The notes: a model not told the origin generated them from the letters alone. Shown: positions 41,660 through 51,634, counted from the stretch's first letter. The stretch is DNA of 64,000 nt from Streptomyces resistomycificus (GCF_001514265.1 NZ_KQ948997.1:124001-188000), one strand, 5' to 3'. Numbers and translations are program-made.

Positions 41660-44161
41660 ATGTCCGTACTGACGCGCGACGAAGCGCAGACCCGTGCCCG
41701 GCTCCTCGACGTCCACCGCTACACCATCGACCTGGACCTGACCACCGGGGACGACACCTTCGACTCCCGCACCGTCATCAGGTTCACCGTCCGCGCGGAC
41801 CAGGACGACACGGACACGTTCTTCGAGGTCAAGCCCGCCGAACTGCGCTCCGTCACCCTCGACGGGCAGCCCCTCGACCCGGAGACCCTGGACGAGAACA
41901 GGCTGCCCCTGAAGAACCTCGCCCCCGGCGAACACGAACTGCGCGTCGACGCCGCCATGCGCTACTCCCGCACCGGCGAGGGCATGCACCGCTTCACCGA
42001 CCCCACCGACGGTGAGACCTACCTCTACACCCAGCTGTTCATGGACGACGTCCAACGCGTCTTCGCCGCCTTCGACCAGCCCGACCTCAAGGCCGTCTTC
42101 GACCTGTCCGTCCAGGCCCCCGAAGGCTGGAGCGTCCTCGCCAACGGCATCACCGAACACCTCGGCGACGGCCGCTGGAAAGCCGCCACCACCCCCCTGA
42201 TCTCCACCTACCTCGTCGCCGTCGCCGCCGGCCCCTGGCACTCCGTCCGCACCGAACACCGCGGCCTGCCCTTCGGCATCCACTGCCGCCGCTCCCTCGC
42301 CCCGTACCTGGACGTGGACACCGACGAGCTCTTCGAGATCACCCGGCAGTGCTACGACCGCTACCACGAGAAGTTCGAGGAGCCCTACCCCTTCGACTCC
42401 TACGACCAGGCGTTCGTCCCCGAGTTCAACGCCGGCGCCATGGAGAACCCCGGCCTGGTCACCTTCCGCGACGACTTCGTCTACCGCTCCGCCGTCACCG
42501 ACACCGAACGCCAGACCCGCGCCATGGTCATCGCCCACGAGATGGCCCACATGTGGTTCGGCGACCTCGTCACCCTGCGCTGGTGGGACGACATCTGGCT
42601 CAACGAGTCCTTCGCCGAGTACATGGGCTACCAGACCCTCACCGAGGCCACCCGCTTCACCGACACCTGGACCGAGTTCGGTGTGGCCCGCAAGGCCTGG
42701 GGCTACGACGCCGACCAGCGCCCCTCCACCCACCCCGTCGCCCCCGACCCCGACGCCGTCCCCGACACCGCGTCCGCCCTGCTCAACTTCGACGGCATCT
42801 CCTACGCCAAGGGCGCCTCCGCGCTGCGCCAGCTGGTGACCTGGCTCGGCGAGAAGGACTTCCTCGCCGGCATCAACACCCACTTCGCCCGCCACCGGTT
42901 CGCCAACGCCACCCTCGCCGACTTCATCGACTCCCTCGCCTCGGGCACCGACCGCGACGTCCACGCCTGGGCCGACGCCTGGCTGCGCACCACCGGCGTC
43001 GACACCCTCACCCCCACCGTCGCCCCCGGCGACGACGGCACCTGCACCCTCACCGTCGGCCACGCCGGCAGCCGCCCCCACCGCATCGCCGTCGGCCTCT
43101 ACGACCAGGACGTCGCCGACGAGGGCCGCCACCTAGTCCTGCGCGAACGCCTCGACCTCGACGTCCCGCACCCCACCCCCCACCCCATCGGCAAGCGCCC
43201 CGCCCTGCTCCTCCTCAACGACGGCGACCTCACCTACGCCAAGGTCCGCTTCGACCCGCGCTCCTTCGACACCGTCCAGGCAGCCCTCTCCGGCCTGCCC
43301 GACCCCCTCAGTCGCGCGGTCGTCTGGAACGCCCTCAGGGACGCCGTCCGCGACGGCGAACTGCCCGCCGCCGCCTACCTGGAGGCCGCCCGCACCCACC
43401 TCCCGCGGGAGACCGACCTCGCGATCGTGCAGGGCGTCCTCGCCTTCGCCGTCGGCCAGATCACCGACCGCTACCTCACCCCCGAGGAGCGGCCCGACGC
43501 CCTCGCCACCCTCAACGCCCTGTGCCGCGACCTCATCCGCCGCACCGAGGACGGCGACCACCCCGGCCTGCGCCTCATCGCCGTACGTCACCACATCGAC
43601 GTCGCCGCCCACCCCGACACCATCGCCGCCTGGCTCGCCGACGGCACCGTGCCCGGCGGCCCGGAACTCGACCCCGAGCTGCGCTGGCGCGTCCTCGCCC
43701 GGCTCGCCGTGCTCGGCGCCACCGACGAGGCCGCCATCGCCGCCGAACTGGAGCGCGACCCCAGCGCCAGCGGCCAGGAGGGCGCCGCCCGCTGCCGGGC
43801 CGCCCTGCCCGACCCGGAGGCCAAGCAGCGGGCCTGGGAGGCGATGTTCACCGACGACACCCTCTCCAACTACCTCTTCACCGCCACCGCCCAGGGCTTC
43901 TGGCAGCCCGAACAGGCCGACCTGGTACGGCAGTACGTGCCGCGCTTCTTCCAGGACGCCGTCCCCCTCGCCGCCCGCCGCGGCCCTGCCATCGCCGAGG
44001 CCGCCGGCCGCTGGGCCTTCCCGGCCTACGCCGTCGACGAGGAGACGCTCCGCCTGGGTGAACAGTGCCTGGGCGAGGGCGAGCCGATCCCCGCGCTGCG
44101 ACGCAAGCTGGCCGACCAACTGGACGACCTGGGACGGGCTTTGCGGGTCAGGGGAGCGTAA
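41660..44161 (+). CDS. pepN: M1-family aminopeptidase N
   Basis: 833 residues. The zinc motif is HEMAH (His293, Glu294, His297) with Glu316 in NESFAEYMG. The exopeptidase motif GAMENPG lies near 258. The C-terminal ERAP1-like helical domain fills the second half. It is a cytoplasmic broad-specificity aminopeptidase. Starts at 41651 and 41660 are both possible; no clear ribosome site decides. Streptomycetes often carry more than one pepN. Confidence 0.93.
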   Translation: MSVLTRDEAQTRARLLDVHRYTIDLDLTTGDDTFDSRTVIRFTVRADQDDTDTFFEVKPAELRSVTLDGQPLDPETLDENRLPLKNLAPGEHELRVDAAMRYSRTGEGMHRFTDPTDGETYLYTQLFMDDVQRVFAAFDQPDLKAVFDLSVQAPEGWSVLANGITEHLGDGRWKAATTPLISTYLVAVAAGPWHSVRTEHRGLPFGIHCRRSLAPYLDVDTDELFEITRQCYDRYHEKFEEPYPFDSYDQAFVPEFNAGAMENPGLVTFRDDFVYRSAVTDTERQTRAMVIAHEMAHMWFGDLVTLRWWDDIWLNESFAEYMGYQTLTEATRFTDTWTEFGVARKAWGYDADQRPSTHPVAPDPDAVPDTASALLNFDGISYAKGASALRQLVTWLGEKDFLAGINTHFARHRFANATLADFIDSLASGTDRDVHAWADAWLRTTGVDTLTPTVAPGDDGTCTLTVGHAGSRPHRIAVGLYDQDVADEGRHLVLRERLDLDVPHPTPHPIGKRPALLLLNDGDLTYAKVRFDPRSFDTVQAALSGLPDPLSRAVVWNALRDAVRDGELPAAAYLEAARTHLPRETDLAIVQGVLAFAVGQITDRYLTPEERPDALATLNALCRDLIRRTEDGDHPGLRLIAVRHHIDVAAHPDTIAAWLADGTVPGGPELDPELRWRVLARLAVLGATDEAAIAAELERDPSASGQEGAARCRAALPDPEAKQRAWEAMFTDDTLSNYLFTATAQGFWQPEQADLVRQYVPRFFQDAVPLAARRGPAIAEAAGRWAFPAYAVDEETLRLGEQCLGEGEPIPALRRKLADQLDDLGRALRVRGA

Positions 44162-44164
44162 CGC

Positions 44165-44191
44165 GGCACTCAGGGCACTTAGGGCACTCAG
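44165..44191. repeat. Three-copy 9-bp direct repeat after pepN
   Basis: GGCACTCAG, GGCACTTAG and GGCACTCAG stand head to tail directly after the pepN stop. Significance is unknown. Confidence 0.6.
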
Positions 44192-44220
44192 GGTGTTCCG
44201 GTAGCTCTGCATGTTCCGGG

Positions 44221-44249
44221 GCGCGGCCGAGGTCTTCCTCCGGCCGCGC
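44221..44249 (+). terminator. Probable terminator after pepN
   Basis: GCGCGGCCG at 44221-44229 pairs with 44241-44249, and the loop can close further as AGG/CCT with one bulged base. It lies 60 bases after the pepN stop. Confidence 0.5.
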
Positions 44250-44374
44250 TCCGACATGTTTTCCCCGTACGGACGTACCCTCTTTCGGGTTCTGTTTCCC
44301 GGGCTTTTCGGGCGTGGCGGCGCATCCACGTACAAGCTGGAACTCCCTCTGCCCGGCTTTCCCGAGGACCGCCC

Positions 44375-45742
44375 ATGAGCACGCCGCGCCTCGCCTCCGG
44401 CCCCGAAGGCCCCGACGCCCTGCGGCCGTTGCTCGACACCGTGCTCGACGCACTCCGCACCGGCACCGCCTCCCGCGGCGGCCCGCTGCCCACCGGCGGC
44501 CCCGACGCCGTAGCCGCCCGCCTGCGGGACACCGTCGGGGACGTACTGCCCGACCAGGGCGACCCGGACGCCCTACGACTCCTCGTCCACGCACTCGCCG
44601 AAGGCGCCGCCGACCCCGCCCACCCGCTGTGCGCAGGCCACCTGCACTGCCCGCCCCTCGCCGTCGCCACGGCCGCCGACCTCGCCGTCAGCGCCCTCAA
44701 CCCGTCCCTGGACTCCTGGGACCAGGCACCCGCGGCCTCAGAACTGGAAACCCGGGTGACACGGACGCTCGCCGCGCAGGTCTACCCGACCGGCACCCCC
44801 GACGCCCTCGTCACCACCGGCGGCACCGAAGCCAACCAACTCGCCCTCCTCCTCGCCCGCGAGACCCGCGGCGCCGGTGTCCGGCTCGTCCACGCGGCCA
44901 ACGCCCACCACTCGCTCACCCGCGCCGCATGGCTGCTCGGCCTGCCCGACCCCGTCGCCGTCCCCGCACCCGCCGGCACGCTCGACCCCGCCGCACTCGA
45001 CGAAGCCCTCCACACCCTGCCCGGCCCCCACCTGGTCGCCGCCACCGCAGGCACCACCGACGCCGGCCTCATCGACCCGCTCCCCGAGATCGCCGCCCTC
45101 TGCCACGCCCACCACGCCCGCCTGCACATCGACGCCGCCTACGGCGGAGGCCTCCTCTTCAGCGACACCCACCGCCCGAAGCTCACCGGCCTGGACGCCG
45201 CCGACACCGTCACCCTCGACCTGCACAAACTCGGCTGGCAGCCCGTCGCCGCCGGCCTCCTCGCCGTCCGCCACACCCACGACCTCACCGCCCTCGACCA
45301 GCGCGCCGACTACCTCAACGCCGACGACGACACCCAGGCAGGCCTGCCCGACCTCCTCGGCCGATCCCTGCGCACCACCCGCCGCCCCGACATCCTCAAG
45401 ATCGCCGCCACCCTGACAACCCTCGGCCGCACCGGCCTCGGCACTCTCGTCGACCAGGTCTGCGCCCACGCCCACACCCTCGCCGAACTCGTCGACGCCC
45501 ACCCCACCCTCGAACTCCACGACCGGCCCACCATCAGCACGGTCCTGTTCCGCCCCGTACACGCCACCGACGACACCGTCGCCGCCGTGCGCCGCACACT
45601 CCTCACCCACGGCCGAGCCGTCCTCGGCCGGGCCCGCGCCGACGGCCGGCTCTGGCTCAAGGCCACCCTCCTCAACCCCCACATCCGGCCCGACGACCTG
45701 GCCGGGCTCCTGAAACTCGTGGAAGGAACCACACCCCGATGA
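44375..45742 (+). CDS. PLP-dependent decarboxylase, DesA-like (group II)
   Basis: 455 residues, group II PLP decarboxylase. The PLP lysine is Lys285 in LDLHKLGWQPVA. The upstream HIDAAYGGGLLFSD and TTGGTEANQLALLLARE complete the cofactor site. It resembles lysine decarboxylase DesA of desferrioxamine synthesis but has a shorter N-terminus and TLDLHKLGWQ instead of the DYHKSFFQ that I recall for DesA. Its stop overlaps the start of a hydroxylase gene (ATGA). Likely substrates are lysine, ornithine or diaminobutyrate; I cannot choose. No DesC or DesD homologue is adjacent. Confidence 0.8.
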   Translation: MSTPRLASGPEGPDALRPLLDTVLDALRTGTASRGGPLPTGGPDAVAARLRDTVGDVLPDQGDPDALRLLVHALAEGAADPAHPLCAGHLHCPPLAVATAADLAVSALNPSLDSWDQAPAASELETRVTRTLAAQVYPTGTPDALVTTGGTEANQLALLLARETRGAGVRLVHAANAHHSLTRAAWLLGLPDPVAVPAPAGTLDPAALDEALHTLPGPHLVAATAGTTDAGLIDPLPEIAALCHAHHARLHIDAAYGGGLLFSDTHRPKLTGLDAADTVTLDLHKLGWQPVAAGLLAVRHTHDLTALDQRADYLNADDDTQAGLPDLLGRSLRTTRRPDILKIAATLTTLGRTGLGTLVDQVCAHAHTLAELVDAHPTLELHDRPTISTVLFRPVHATDDTVAAVRRTLLTHGRAVLGRARADGRLWLKATLLNPHIRPDDLAGLLKLVEGTTPR

Positions 45743-47163
45743 GCCCGACGCCCCACCCCCCACACCACGAGCCCGACGCACCCCGCGACCTCGTCGGCAT
45801 CGGCATCGGCCCCTTCAACCTCTCCCTCGCCGCCCTCGCCCACCCCCTCGCCGAACTCGACACCGTCTTCTACGAACAGCGCCCCGCCTTCGACTGGCAC
45901 CCCGGCCTGCTCATCGAAGGCGCCACCATCCAAGTCCCCTTCCTCGCCGACCTGGTGACCCTCGCCGACCCCGCCAGCCCCTGGACCTTCCTCAACTACC
46001 TCAAGGCCCGCGAGAGACTCTTCCCCTTCTACTTCGCCGAGCGCTTCCACATCCAACGCGCCGAATACGACGCCTACTGCCGCTGGGTGTCCGAGAACCT
46101 CCCCGGACTCCACTTCGGCCACCAGGTCGACGCCGTCCGCTGGAACCCCGAACGCGACCTCTTCGAAGTCGACTTCACCCAACTCGACGCGGACGGCGAA
46201 GCCGAGGCCCTCGGCCGCACCCACACCCGGAACATCGTCCTGGGCATCGGCTCCGAACCCTACGTACCGAACCCGCTCAGACCCCTCGTCGACGCCCCCA
46301 CCGTGCCCGTCATCCACGCCGCCGACTACCTCGACCACCGCGACACCTTCCTCACCGCGGACCACGTCACCGTCATCGGCTCCGGACAGTCCGGTGCGGA
46401 GATCTTCCTCGACCTGCTACGCAACCGCCCCGCGGGCCGCGAGAAACTCCACTGGCTCGGCCGCACCGAGGCCTTCGCCCCCATGGAGTACTCCAAGCTC
46501 GGCCTCGAACACTTCACCCCCGACTACACCCGCTACTTCCACGCCCTCACCGAAGGCGTCCGCGACCACCTCGTCACCACCCAGTGGCAACTCCACAAAG
46601 GCATCGACGCCGCCACCATCGCCGCCATCCACGACGAGCTCTACCGCCGCACCCAGCACGGCGGCTGGCCCGACGCCGTCCTCACCCCCGGCGTCCGCGT
46701 CCGCACCGCCGGACGCATCGCCACCACCAAGGTCGAACTCCACCTCGAACACATCCAGCAGAACAGCCGCTCCCGACTCACCACCGACGCCGTCGTCCTC
46801 GCCACCGGCTACCGCGAACGCCCCCTCGACCGCATCCTCGCCGGCCTCGACCCCTACCTGCGCCGCGACAGCCGCGACCGCCCCCGCGTCGACGACCACT
46901 TCCGCCTCGTCCTCGACCCGTCCGTCACCGGCGCCGCCCACGTGCAGAACGCCGAACGCCACACCCACGGCATCGGCACCCCCGACCTCGGCCTCGCCGC
47001 CTGGCGCAGCGCCACCATCCTCAACTCCCTCACCGGCAAAGAGCCCTACCCCCTGCCGACGCGCACCGCCTTCACCACCTTCGGCCTGGACCCACACCCA
47101 CCGAGGGTCCCGCAGGCCCGGAAGGCCACCCCGGCCCTCACACCCCTCACCGACGGAAGATGA
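45739..47163 (+). CDS. Flavin N-hydroxylase (lysine N6/ornithine N5 type), DesB-like
   Basis: 474 residues. It has the FAD motif GIGIGPFNLSLAAL near 20, the NADPH motif VIGSGQSGAEIFLDLL near 213, and VVLATGYRERP plus NAERHTHGIGTPDLGLAAWRSATI at the C-terminus. The family hydroxylates the side-chain amine of lysine, cadaverine or ornithine to build hydroxamates. It is coupled to the decarboxylase by ATGA, so the product is probably an N-hydroxydiamine. It is convergent with the 5'-nucleotidase gene. Confidence 0.87.
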   Translation: MSPTPHPPHHEPDAPRDLVGIGIGPFNLSLAALAHPLAELDTVFYEQRPAFDWHPGLLIEGATIQVPFLADLVTLADPASPWTFLNYLKARERLFPFYFAERFHIQRAEYDAYCRWVSENLPGLHFGHQVDAVRWNPERDLFEVDFTQLDADGEAEALGRTHTRNIVLGIGSEPYVPNPLRPLVDAPTVPVIHAADYLDHRDTFLTADHVTVIGSGQSGAEIFLDLLRNRPAGREKLHWLGRTEAFAPMEYSKLGLEHFTPDYTRYFHALTEGVRDHLVTTQWQLHKGIDAATIAAIHDELYRRTQHGGWPDAVLTPGVRVRTAGRIATTKVELHLEHIQQNSRSRLTTDAVVLATGYRERPLDRILAGLDPYLRRDSRDRPRVDDHFRLVLDPSVTGAAHVQNAERHTHGIGTPDLGLAAWRSATILNSLTGKEPYPLPTRTAFTTFGLDPHPPRVPQARKATPALTPLTDGR

Positions 47164-47179
47164 CCACACCCGACACGTC

Positions 47180-47215
47180 CACGGCGCCGGCACGAAACCC
47201 GTCGCCGACGCCGTG
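47180..47215. terminator. Terminator between the hydroxylase and 5'-nucleotidase genes
   Basis: CACGGCGCCGGC at 47180-47191 pairs with 47204-47215 with a single C-A mismatch, in the 71-base gap between convergent genes. Confidence 0.55.
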
Positions 47216-47234
47216 AACGAACCCGCTCGAGCCG

Positions 47235-49034
47235 CTAGAAGACCGGCGTGCCACCCCGCGTCAGCTTCCAGTCCACCGACGCGAAGTCCTTCGGGTCCAG
47301 CACACCCTTCGCCGTCACCCACTCCGCGATCCGGGTCCGGATCTCCGTCGACTCCGACCACAACTCCGTCGCCGAAGCCACATGCGGGAACGCCCCACCA
47401 CCGTTGGCCCGGTAGTTGTTCACCGCCAGCACGAACTTCTGGGCGTCATCCAGCGCGACACCCCCGTACGACAGGTTCCTGATCCGCGAACCCGCCGGCT
47501 CGGCGATGTCGATCTCGTACGTCAGCCCCGACACGTAGTCGTAGTTGTAGTCCGGCCGGCCACCCGCGTTGGTCAGCTTCTCCACGTCGACCGCCGCGCC
47601 CGCCGCTGTCTGCACGAAGTACTGCGCCGAGTACTCCAGGTACGCCTTGATCTGCGCACCCGTCATCAGCTTCGCGACCAGCGTGTTGTCGTACACGTAC
47701 AAGCTCGACAGATCCCGGATCGTCACATCGCCGGCCGGGATCGCCGACGTCCGCGAGAACGGCGACGCCTGCGCGATCACCGGCACCGACGCGTACTCCG
47801 TACCCGCCAGCGCCGCCCTGACCACGTCCTCCTGCACCTTCGTGATCAGGTCGATGATCGGCGCGTCCTTGTACCGCGCCTCCACCGTCGTCAGCCCCTC
47901 GGTCGCCGTACCGACCACCTGGTTGACGTACGCCACCACGATGTCGTGGTCGTCCTTCAGCAGCTTGGTGATCTTCGGGTCGTCGGCCACCGTGTTCGAG
48001 TTCCGCACCGACGCCTTCACCGACTCGACCGACCAGCGGCCCTTGTCGAAGACCAGCTCGAAGTCGAACAGAGACAGCCGCTCCGCATAGGCCAGCGGCT
48101 CCGACAGCACGACCTTCCTGCCGGTCTTCTCGTTCGTCACCAGCAACTCGGGGATCTCCACATGCGCGTGCCCCACCAGAATCGCGTCGATCCCCGGCAC
48201 CTGCTGCGCCACCAGCGCCGCCGAGTTCTCCACGTACGGCAACTGGTCACCGTACGACGACGTACCCGAAGAACCCGAGTGCGCCGACACCACGACGACG
48301 TCCGCACCCATGGACCGCAGCTTCGGCACCCACTTCGCCGCCTGCTCCTCCAGCCCCGGGAAGGTCAACCTGCCCTGCACATAAGCCTTGTCCCAGATCG
48401 CGATACCCGGGTTCGTCAAACCCAGCACCGCCACCCTCACCGGCGGCGCCCCCTTCACGTGGAACGTCTTCATGAAGTACGGAGGAAACGCCGGCTTCAA
48501 CGTCTTCGCGTCCAGCGCGTTCGCACCCAGCAGCGGGAAGTCACACTGCTCCTCGAACTTGCGCAACGTCTCGATGCCGTAGTTGAACTCGTGGTTGCCC
48601 AGCGCCACCGCGTCATAGCCGATGGCGTTCATCGCCGCCGCCATCGGGTGCACCGGACCACCCTTGGCGGTGATCGGGTCGACCTTCGCGTAGTAGTACG
48701 TCAGCGGAGTGCCCTGGATCGTGTCACCCGCGTCCAGCAGCAGCGTGTTCCGGCGGCCCTTCTCCGCACGGACCTGGTTCACCAGAGTCGACACCCGCGA
48801 CAGCCCCTGCGCGTTGCCGGCGGCGTCCGTGTACTCCGCGTCCTTGAAGTAGTCCCAGTTGAAGATGTGACCGTGCAGGTCGGTGGTGCCCATCACCGTC
48901 AGGGAGTACCGCTTCGCGGGCCGGCCCTTCCTCGCCTCCGCAGCCTCAGCCGCCGGAGCCGCGGCACCGGCCAGCGCGACTCCCGCCCCGGTCACAGCCG
49001 ACTTCTTCAGGAACTTCCGGCGGTTCAACGGCAT
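47235..49034 (-). CDS. Tat-exported 5'-nucleotidase/2',3'-cyclic phosphodiesterase
   Basis: 599 residues. The signal peptide is of Tat type: NRRKFLKKSA followed by a hydrophobic segment and an Ala-rich cleavage region near 33. The calcineurin-like metallophosphatase domain has TTDLHGHIF, DAGDTIQGTP, LGNHEFNYG, VVSAHSG and VGHAHVE. The C-terminal nucleotidase domain contains NNYRANGGGAF. It dephosphorylates extracellular nucleotides. GAGGAG lies 9 bases before ATG 49034. Confidence 0.92.
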   Translation of the reverse strand: MPLNRRKFLKKSAVTGAGVALAGAAAPAAEAAEARKGRPAKRYSLTVMGTTDLHGHIFNWDYFKDAEYTDAAGNAQGLSRVSTLVNQVRAEKGRRNTLLLDAGDTIQGTPLTYYYAKVDPITAKGGPVHPMAAAMNAIGYDAVALGNHEFNYGIETLRKFEEQCDFPLLGANALDAKTLKPAFPPYFMKTFHVKGAPPVRVAVLGLTNPGIAIWDKAYVQGRLTFPGLEEQAAKWVPKLRSMGADVVVVSAHSGSSGTSSYGDQLPYVENSAALVAQQVPGIDAILVGHAHVEIPELLVTNEKTGRKVVLSEPLAYAERLSLFDFELVFDKGRWSVESVKASVRNSNTVADDPKITKLLKDDHDIVVAYVNQVVGTATEGLTTVEARYKDAPIIDLITKVQEDVVRAALAGTEYASVPVIAQASPFSRTSAIPAGDVTIRDLSSLYVYDNTLVAKLMTGAQIKAYLEYSAQYFVQTAAGAAVDVEKLTNAGGRPDYNYDYVSGLTYEIDIAEPAGSRIRNLSYGGVALDDAQKFVLAVNNYRANGGGAFPHVASATELWSESTEIRTRIAEWVTAKGVLDPKDFASVDWKLTRGGTPVF

Positions 49035-49173
49035 GTCTGCTACTCCTCGGGGAAAGGTCAACAACGCGCGTAGATTCTGACCCGTGCATGCCGTAGCGCA
49101 ATAGCCCCCGCAGGTTTCGATCTGATGACCGCCAGGGGCCCACAGACAGCCAACCAGTGACAGAGTGGGGCGT

Positions 49174-49884
49174 ATGACCACCCCAACGGAGGAGCCCTCA
49201 CCCGCCGTGCCCTACGGCACCCCCGACGCGCCCCGCATCGCCGTCCGCGGCGAAGCACGACTCGAAGTCGACCCCGAGATCGCCCGCATCGGCGTCACCG
49301 TCGCCTCCCGCGGCAAGGACCGCCGCACCGCCCTCGACGACCTCACCCGCCGCAACACCACCGCCCTCGACCTCATCAAGACCTACGGCGACGCGGTCGA
49401 ACGACTGGAGACCGGCTCCTTCTCCATCACCCCACAACTCAAGGAAGGCCGCGGCGAACGCATCCACGCCTACCACGGCCGCGTCCACATCACCGCCGAG
49501 CTCACCGACTTCACCGCACTCGGTGAACTCACCACCCGCCTGGCCGACCTCGACCTCACCCGAGTCGACGGCCCCTGGTGGGCCCTGCGCCCCGACTCAC
49601 CCGCCCACCGGCAGGCCCGCCAGCAGGCCGTACGCGAAGCCGTGCAACGCGCCAGGGAATACGCCGAGGCGCTCGGCACCACCCTGGCCGCCCTGGTCGA
49701 ACTCGCCGACATCGGCGCCGAGAACACCCCACCGGCCTACCCCACCGCCGCCGGCAGCCGCATGCGCTCCGCCGCCTACGGCGCCGAGGCCACCGCCGCC
49801 GCCCCCCTCGACCTCGAACCCCAACGCCAACGCGTCCACGCCCAGGTCAACGCCCGCTTCACCATGGCACCACCCCAACTGTGA
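49174..49884 (+). CDS. SIMPL-domain (DUF541) protein
   Basis: 236 residues. The domain starts at IAVRGEARLEVDPEIARIGVTVASRG and continues through FSITPQLKEG and RQARQQAVREAVQRAREYAEALG, the typical SIMPL helix. It ends with VHAQVNARFTM. There is no signal peptide or membrane segment, unlike many SIMPL proteins. ATG 49174 is preferred to GTG 49165. A CAGAGT hexamer ends 7 bases before it. The role is unknown. Confidence 0.83.
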   Translation: MTTPTEEPSPAVPYGTPDAPRIAVRGEARLEVDPEIARIGVTVASRGKDRRTALDDLTRRNTTALDLIKTYGDAVERLETGSFSITPQLKEGRGERIHAYHGRVHITAELTDFTALGELTTRLADLDLTRVDGPWWALRPDSPAHRQARQQAVREAVQRAREYAEALGTTLAALVELADIGAENTPPAYPTAAGSRMRSAAYGAEATAAAPLDLEPQRQRVHAQVNARFTMAPPQL

Positions 49885-50028
49885 ACAGAAGGCGTCTGGT
49901 CACTCCGATTGCTCATCAGAGCACTCAGGCGCACAATTCAACACTTGTCAATAGCGCGTCACCCAAAGGTCGTTGCGTCGTCACGCCCGACCAATTCTCT
50001 ACCCACCGGTAAGCCCTAAGGTCGCCTC

Positions 50029-51459
50029 ATGCGCCGAGCGAAAATCGTCTGCACCCTGGGCCCCGCCACCGACTCGTACGACCAGATCAAAGCCCTGGTC
50101 GACGCCGGAATGGACATCGCCCGATTCAACCTCAGCCACGGCACCCACGCCGAGCACGAGGAGCGCTACCACCGCGTACGCAAGGCCTCCGACGAAACCG
50201 GCCGCAGTGTCGGCCTCCTCGCCGACCTTCAAGGCCCGAAGATCCGCCTCGGCCACTTCACCGAAGGCCCCGTACTCCTTGAACGCGGCGACACCTTCAC
50301 CATCACCGTCGAACAGGACACCGAAGGCGACCGCCACACCTGCGCCACCACCTACGCCGGCCTCGCCACCGACGTCACCCCCGGCGAACGCATCCTCGTC
50401 GACGACGGCAAGGTCAGCCTCGAAGTCACCGCCGTCGACGGCCCCCGCGTCCACACCACCGTGGTCGAAGGCGGCATGATCTCCGACCACAAAGGACTGA
50501 ACCTCCCCGGCGTCGCCGTCTCCGTCCCCGCCCTCTCCGACAAGGACGTCGCCGACCTCCGCTGGGCCCTGCGCACCGGCTTCGACGTCATCGCCCTGTC
50601 CTTCGTCCGCAGCGGCCGCGACATCGAGGACGTCCACCGCGTCATGGACGAGGAAGGCCGCCGCCTCCCCGTCATCGCCAAAGTGGAGAAACCCCAGGCC
50701 GTCGACGCCATCGACGACATCGTCGCCGCCTTCGACGGCATCATGGTCGCCCGCGGCGACCTCGGCGTCGAGATGCCCCTCGAACAGGTCCCCCTCGTCC
50801 AAAAGCGCGCGATCAAGCTGGCGAAGCGCAACGCCAAGCCGGTCATCGTCGCCACCCAGATGCTCGACTCGATGATCGAGAACTCCCGCCCCACCCGCGC
50901 CGAGGCCTCGGACGTCGCGAACGCCGTGATCGACGGCACGGACGCGGTGATGCTGTCCGGGGAGACAAGCGTCGGCAAATACCCCGTCGAGACCGTCCGC
51001 ACCATGGCCAAGATCGTCGAAGCGGCCGAAGAGGACATCCTCGCCAAGGGCCTGCCCCCGCTCACCGAACGCAACAAACCCCGCACCCAGGGCGGCGCGG
51101 TCGCCCGAGCGGCAGCGGAGATGGGCGACTTCCTCGGCGCCAGGTTCCTCGTCGCCTTCACCCAGTCGGGCGACACGGTCCGCCGCCTCTCCCGCTACCG
51201 CTCACCCATCCCCCTGCTCGCCTTCACCCCCCTGCAGGCCACCCGCTCCCAGCTCAGCCTCACCTGGGGCGTGGAGACCTTCCTGGGACCGCAGATGGAC
51301 TCGACAGACGCGATGGTCGACCAGGTCGACGAACTGCTGCTCAAGTACGGCCGCTGCGAGCCGGGCGACATCGTCGTCATCACGGCGGGCTCCCCGCCGG
51401 GCGTCCCGGGCTCGACGAACCTGGTCCGGGTGCACCACATCGGGGAGGACGACAAGTAA
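50029..51459 (+). CDS. pyk: Pyruvate kinase
   Basis: 476 residues. It makes pyruvate and ATP from phosphoenolpyruvate. It starts at RRAKIVCTLGPA with the Arg in DIARFNLSHG. Lys and metal ligands are in VIAKVEKPQAVDAID and MVARGDLGVEMPLEQVP, and VIVATQMLDSMIENSRPTRAEASDVANAVIDGTDAVMLSGET is the full active-site lid. Streptomycetes usually have two pyk genes and this is one. TAAGGT 6 bases before the ATG could serve as -10 box or, through AAGG, as ribosome site. Confidence 0.97.
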   Translation: MRRAKIVCTLGPATDSYDQIKALVDAGMDIARFNLSHGTHAEHEERYHRVRKASDETGRSVGLLADLQGPKIRLGHFTEGPVLLERGDTFTITVEQDTEGDRHTCATTYAGLATDVTPGERILVDDGKVSLEVTAVDGPRVHTTVVEGGMISDHKGLNLPGVAVSVPALSDKDVADLRWALRTGFDVIALSFVRSGRDIEDVHRVMDEEGRRLPVIAKVEKPQAVDAIDDIVAAFDGIMVARGDLGVEMPLEQVPLVQKRAIKLAKRNAKPVIVATQMLDSMIENSRPTRAEASDVANAVIDGTDAVMLSGETSVGKYPVETVRTMAKIVEAAEEDILAKGLPPLTERNKPRTQGGAVARAAAEMGDFLGARFLVAFTQSGDTVRRLSRYRSPIPLLAFTPLQATRSQLSLTWGVETFLGPQMDSTDAMVDQVDELLLKYGRCEPGDIVVITAGSPPGVPGSTNLVRVHHIGEDDK

Positions 51460-51469
51460 TCCGGTTCGG

Positions 51470-51598
51470 TCAGTGCTTGGGTCCCACGGGGGTGCCCATG
51501 AGGGCTACGAAGGCTTTGCGGGCGACGGAGACGTTGAAGGGGTCGCAGCCATCGCCGGCTCGATACGTGATCGCCAGGAGCGGATGGCGAGCGGATGT
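51470..51598 (-). pseudogene. Possible gene remnant, C-terminal fragment
   Basis: On the minus strand one frame reads about 43 codons between two TGA stops and ends DGCDPFNVSVARKAFVALMG and a short tail, with codon use like real genes here. It lacks a start and continues in no frame upstream. It may be the 3' scrap of a gene lost beside the tRNA. I do not recognise it and chance is not excluded. Confidence 0.25.
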
Positions 51599-51621
51599 TC
51601 ATGAGAACGGGAACATCCGCT
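51590..51621. terminator. Hairpin between pyk and the tRNA gene
   Basis: An 11-bp perfect stem (AGCGGATGTTC at 51590-51600 with 51611-51621) has a 10-base loop. It may end the pyk transcript (plus) or the tRNA transcript (minus). Confidence 0.6.
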
Positions 51622-51634
51622 TCTGATTGGGCTC

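Noticed and set aside
44162..44374. Iron box upstream of the decarboxylase/hydroxylase pair
   Set aside because: TTAGGGCACTCAGGG resembles only the first few bases of the DtxR consensus, lacks dyad symmetry and belongs to a 9-bp repeat.
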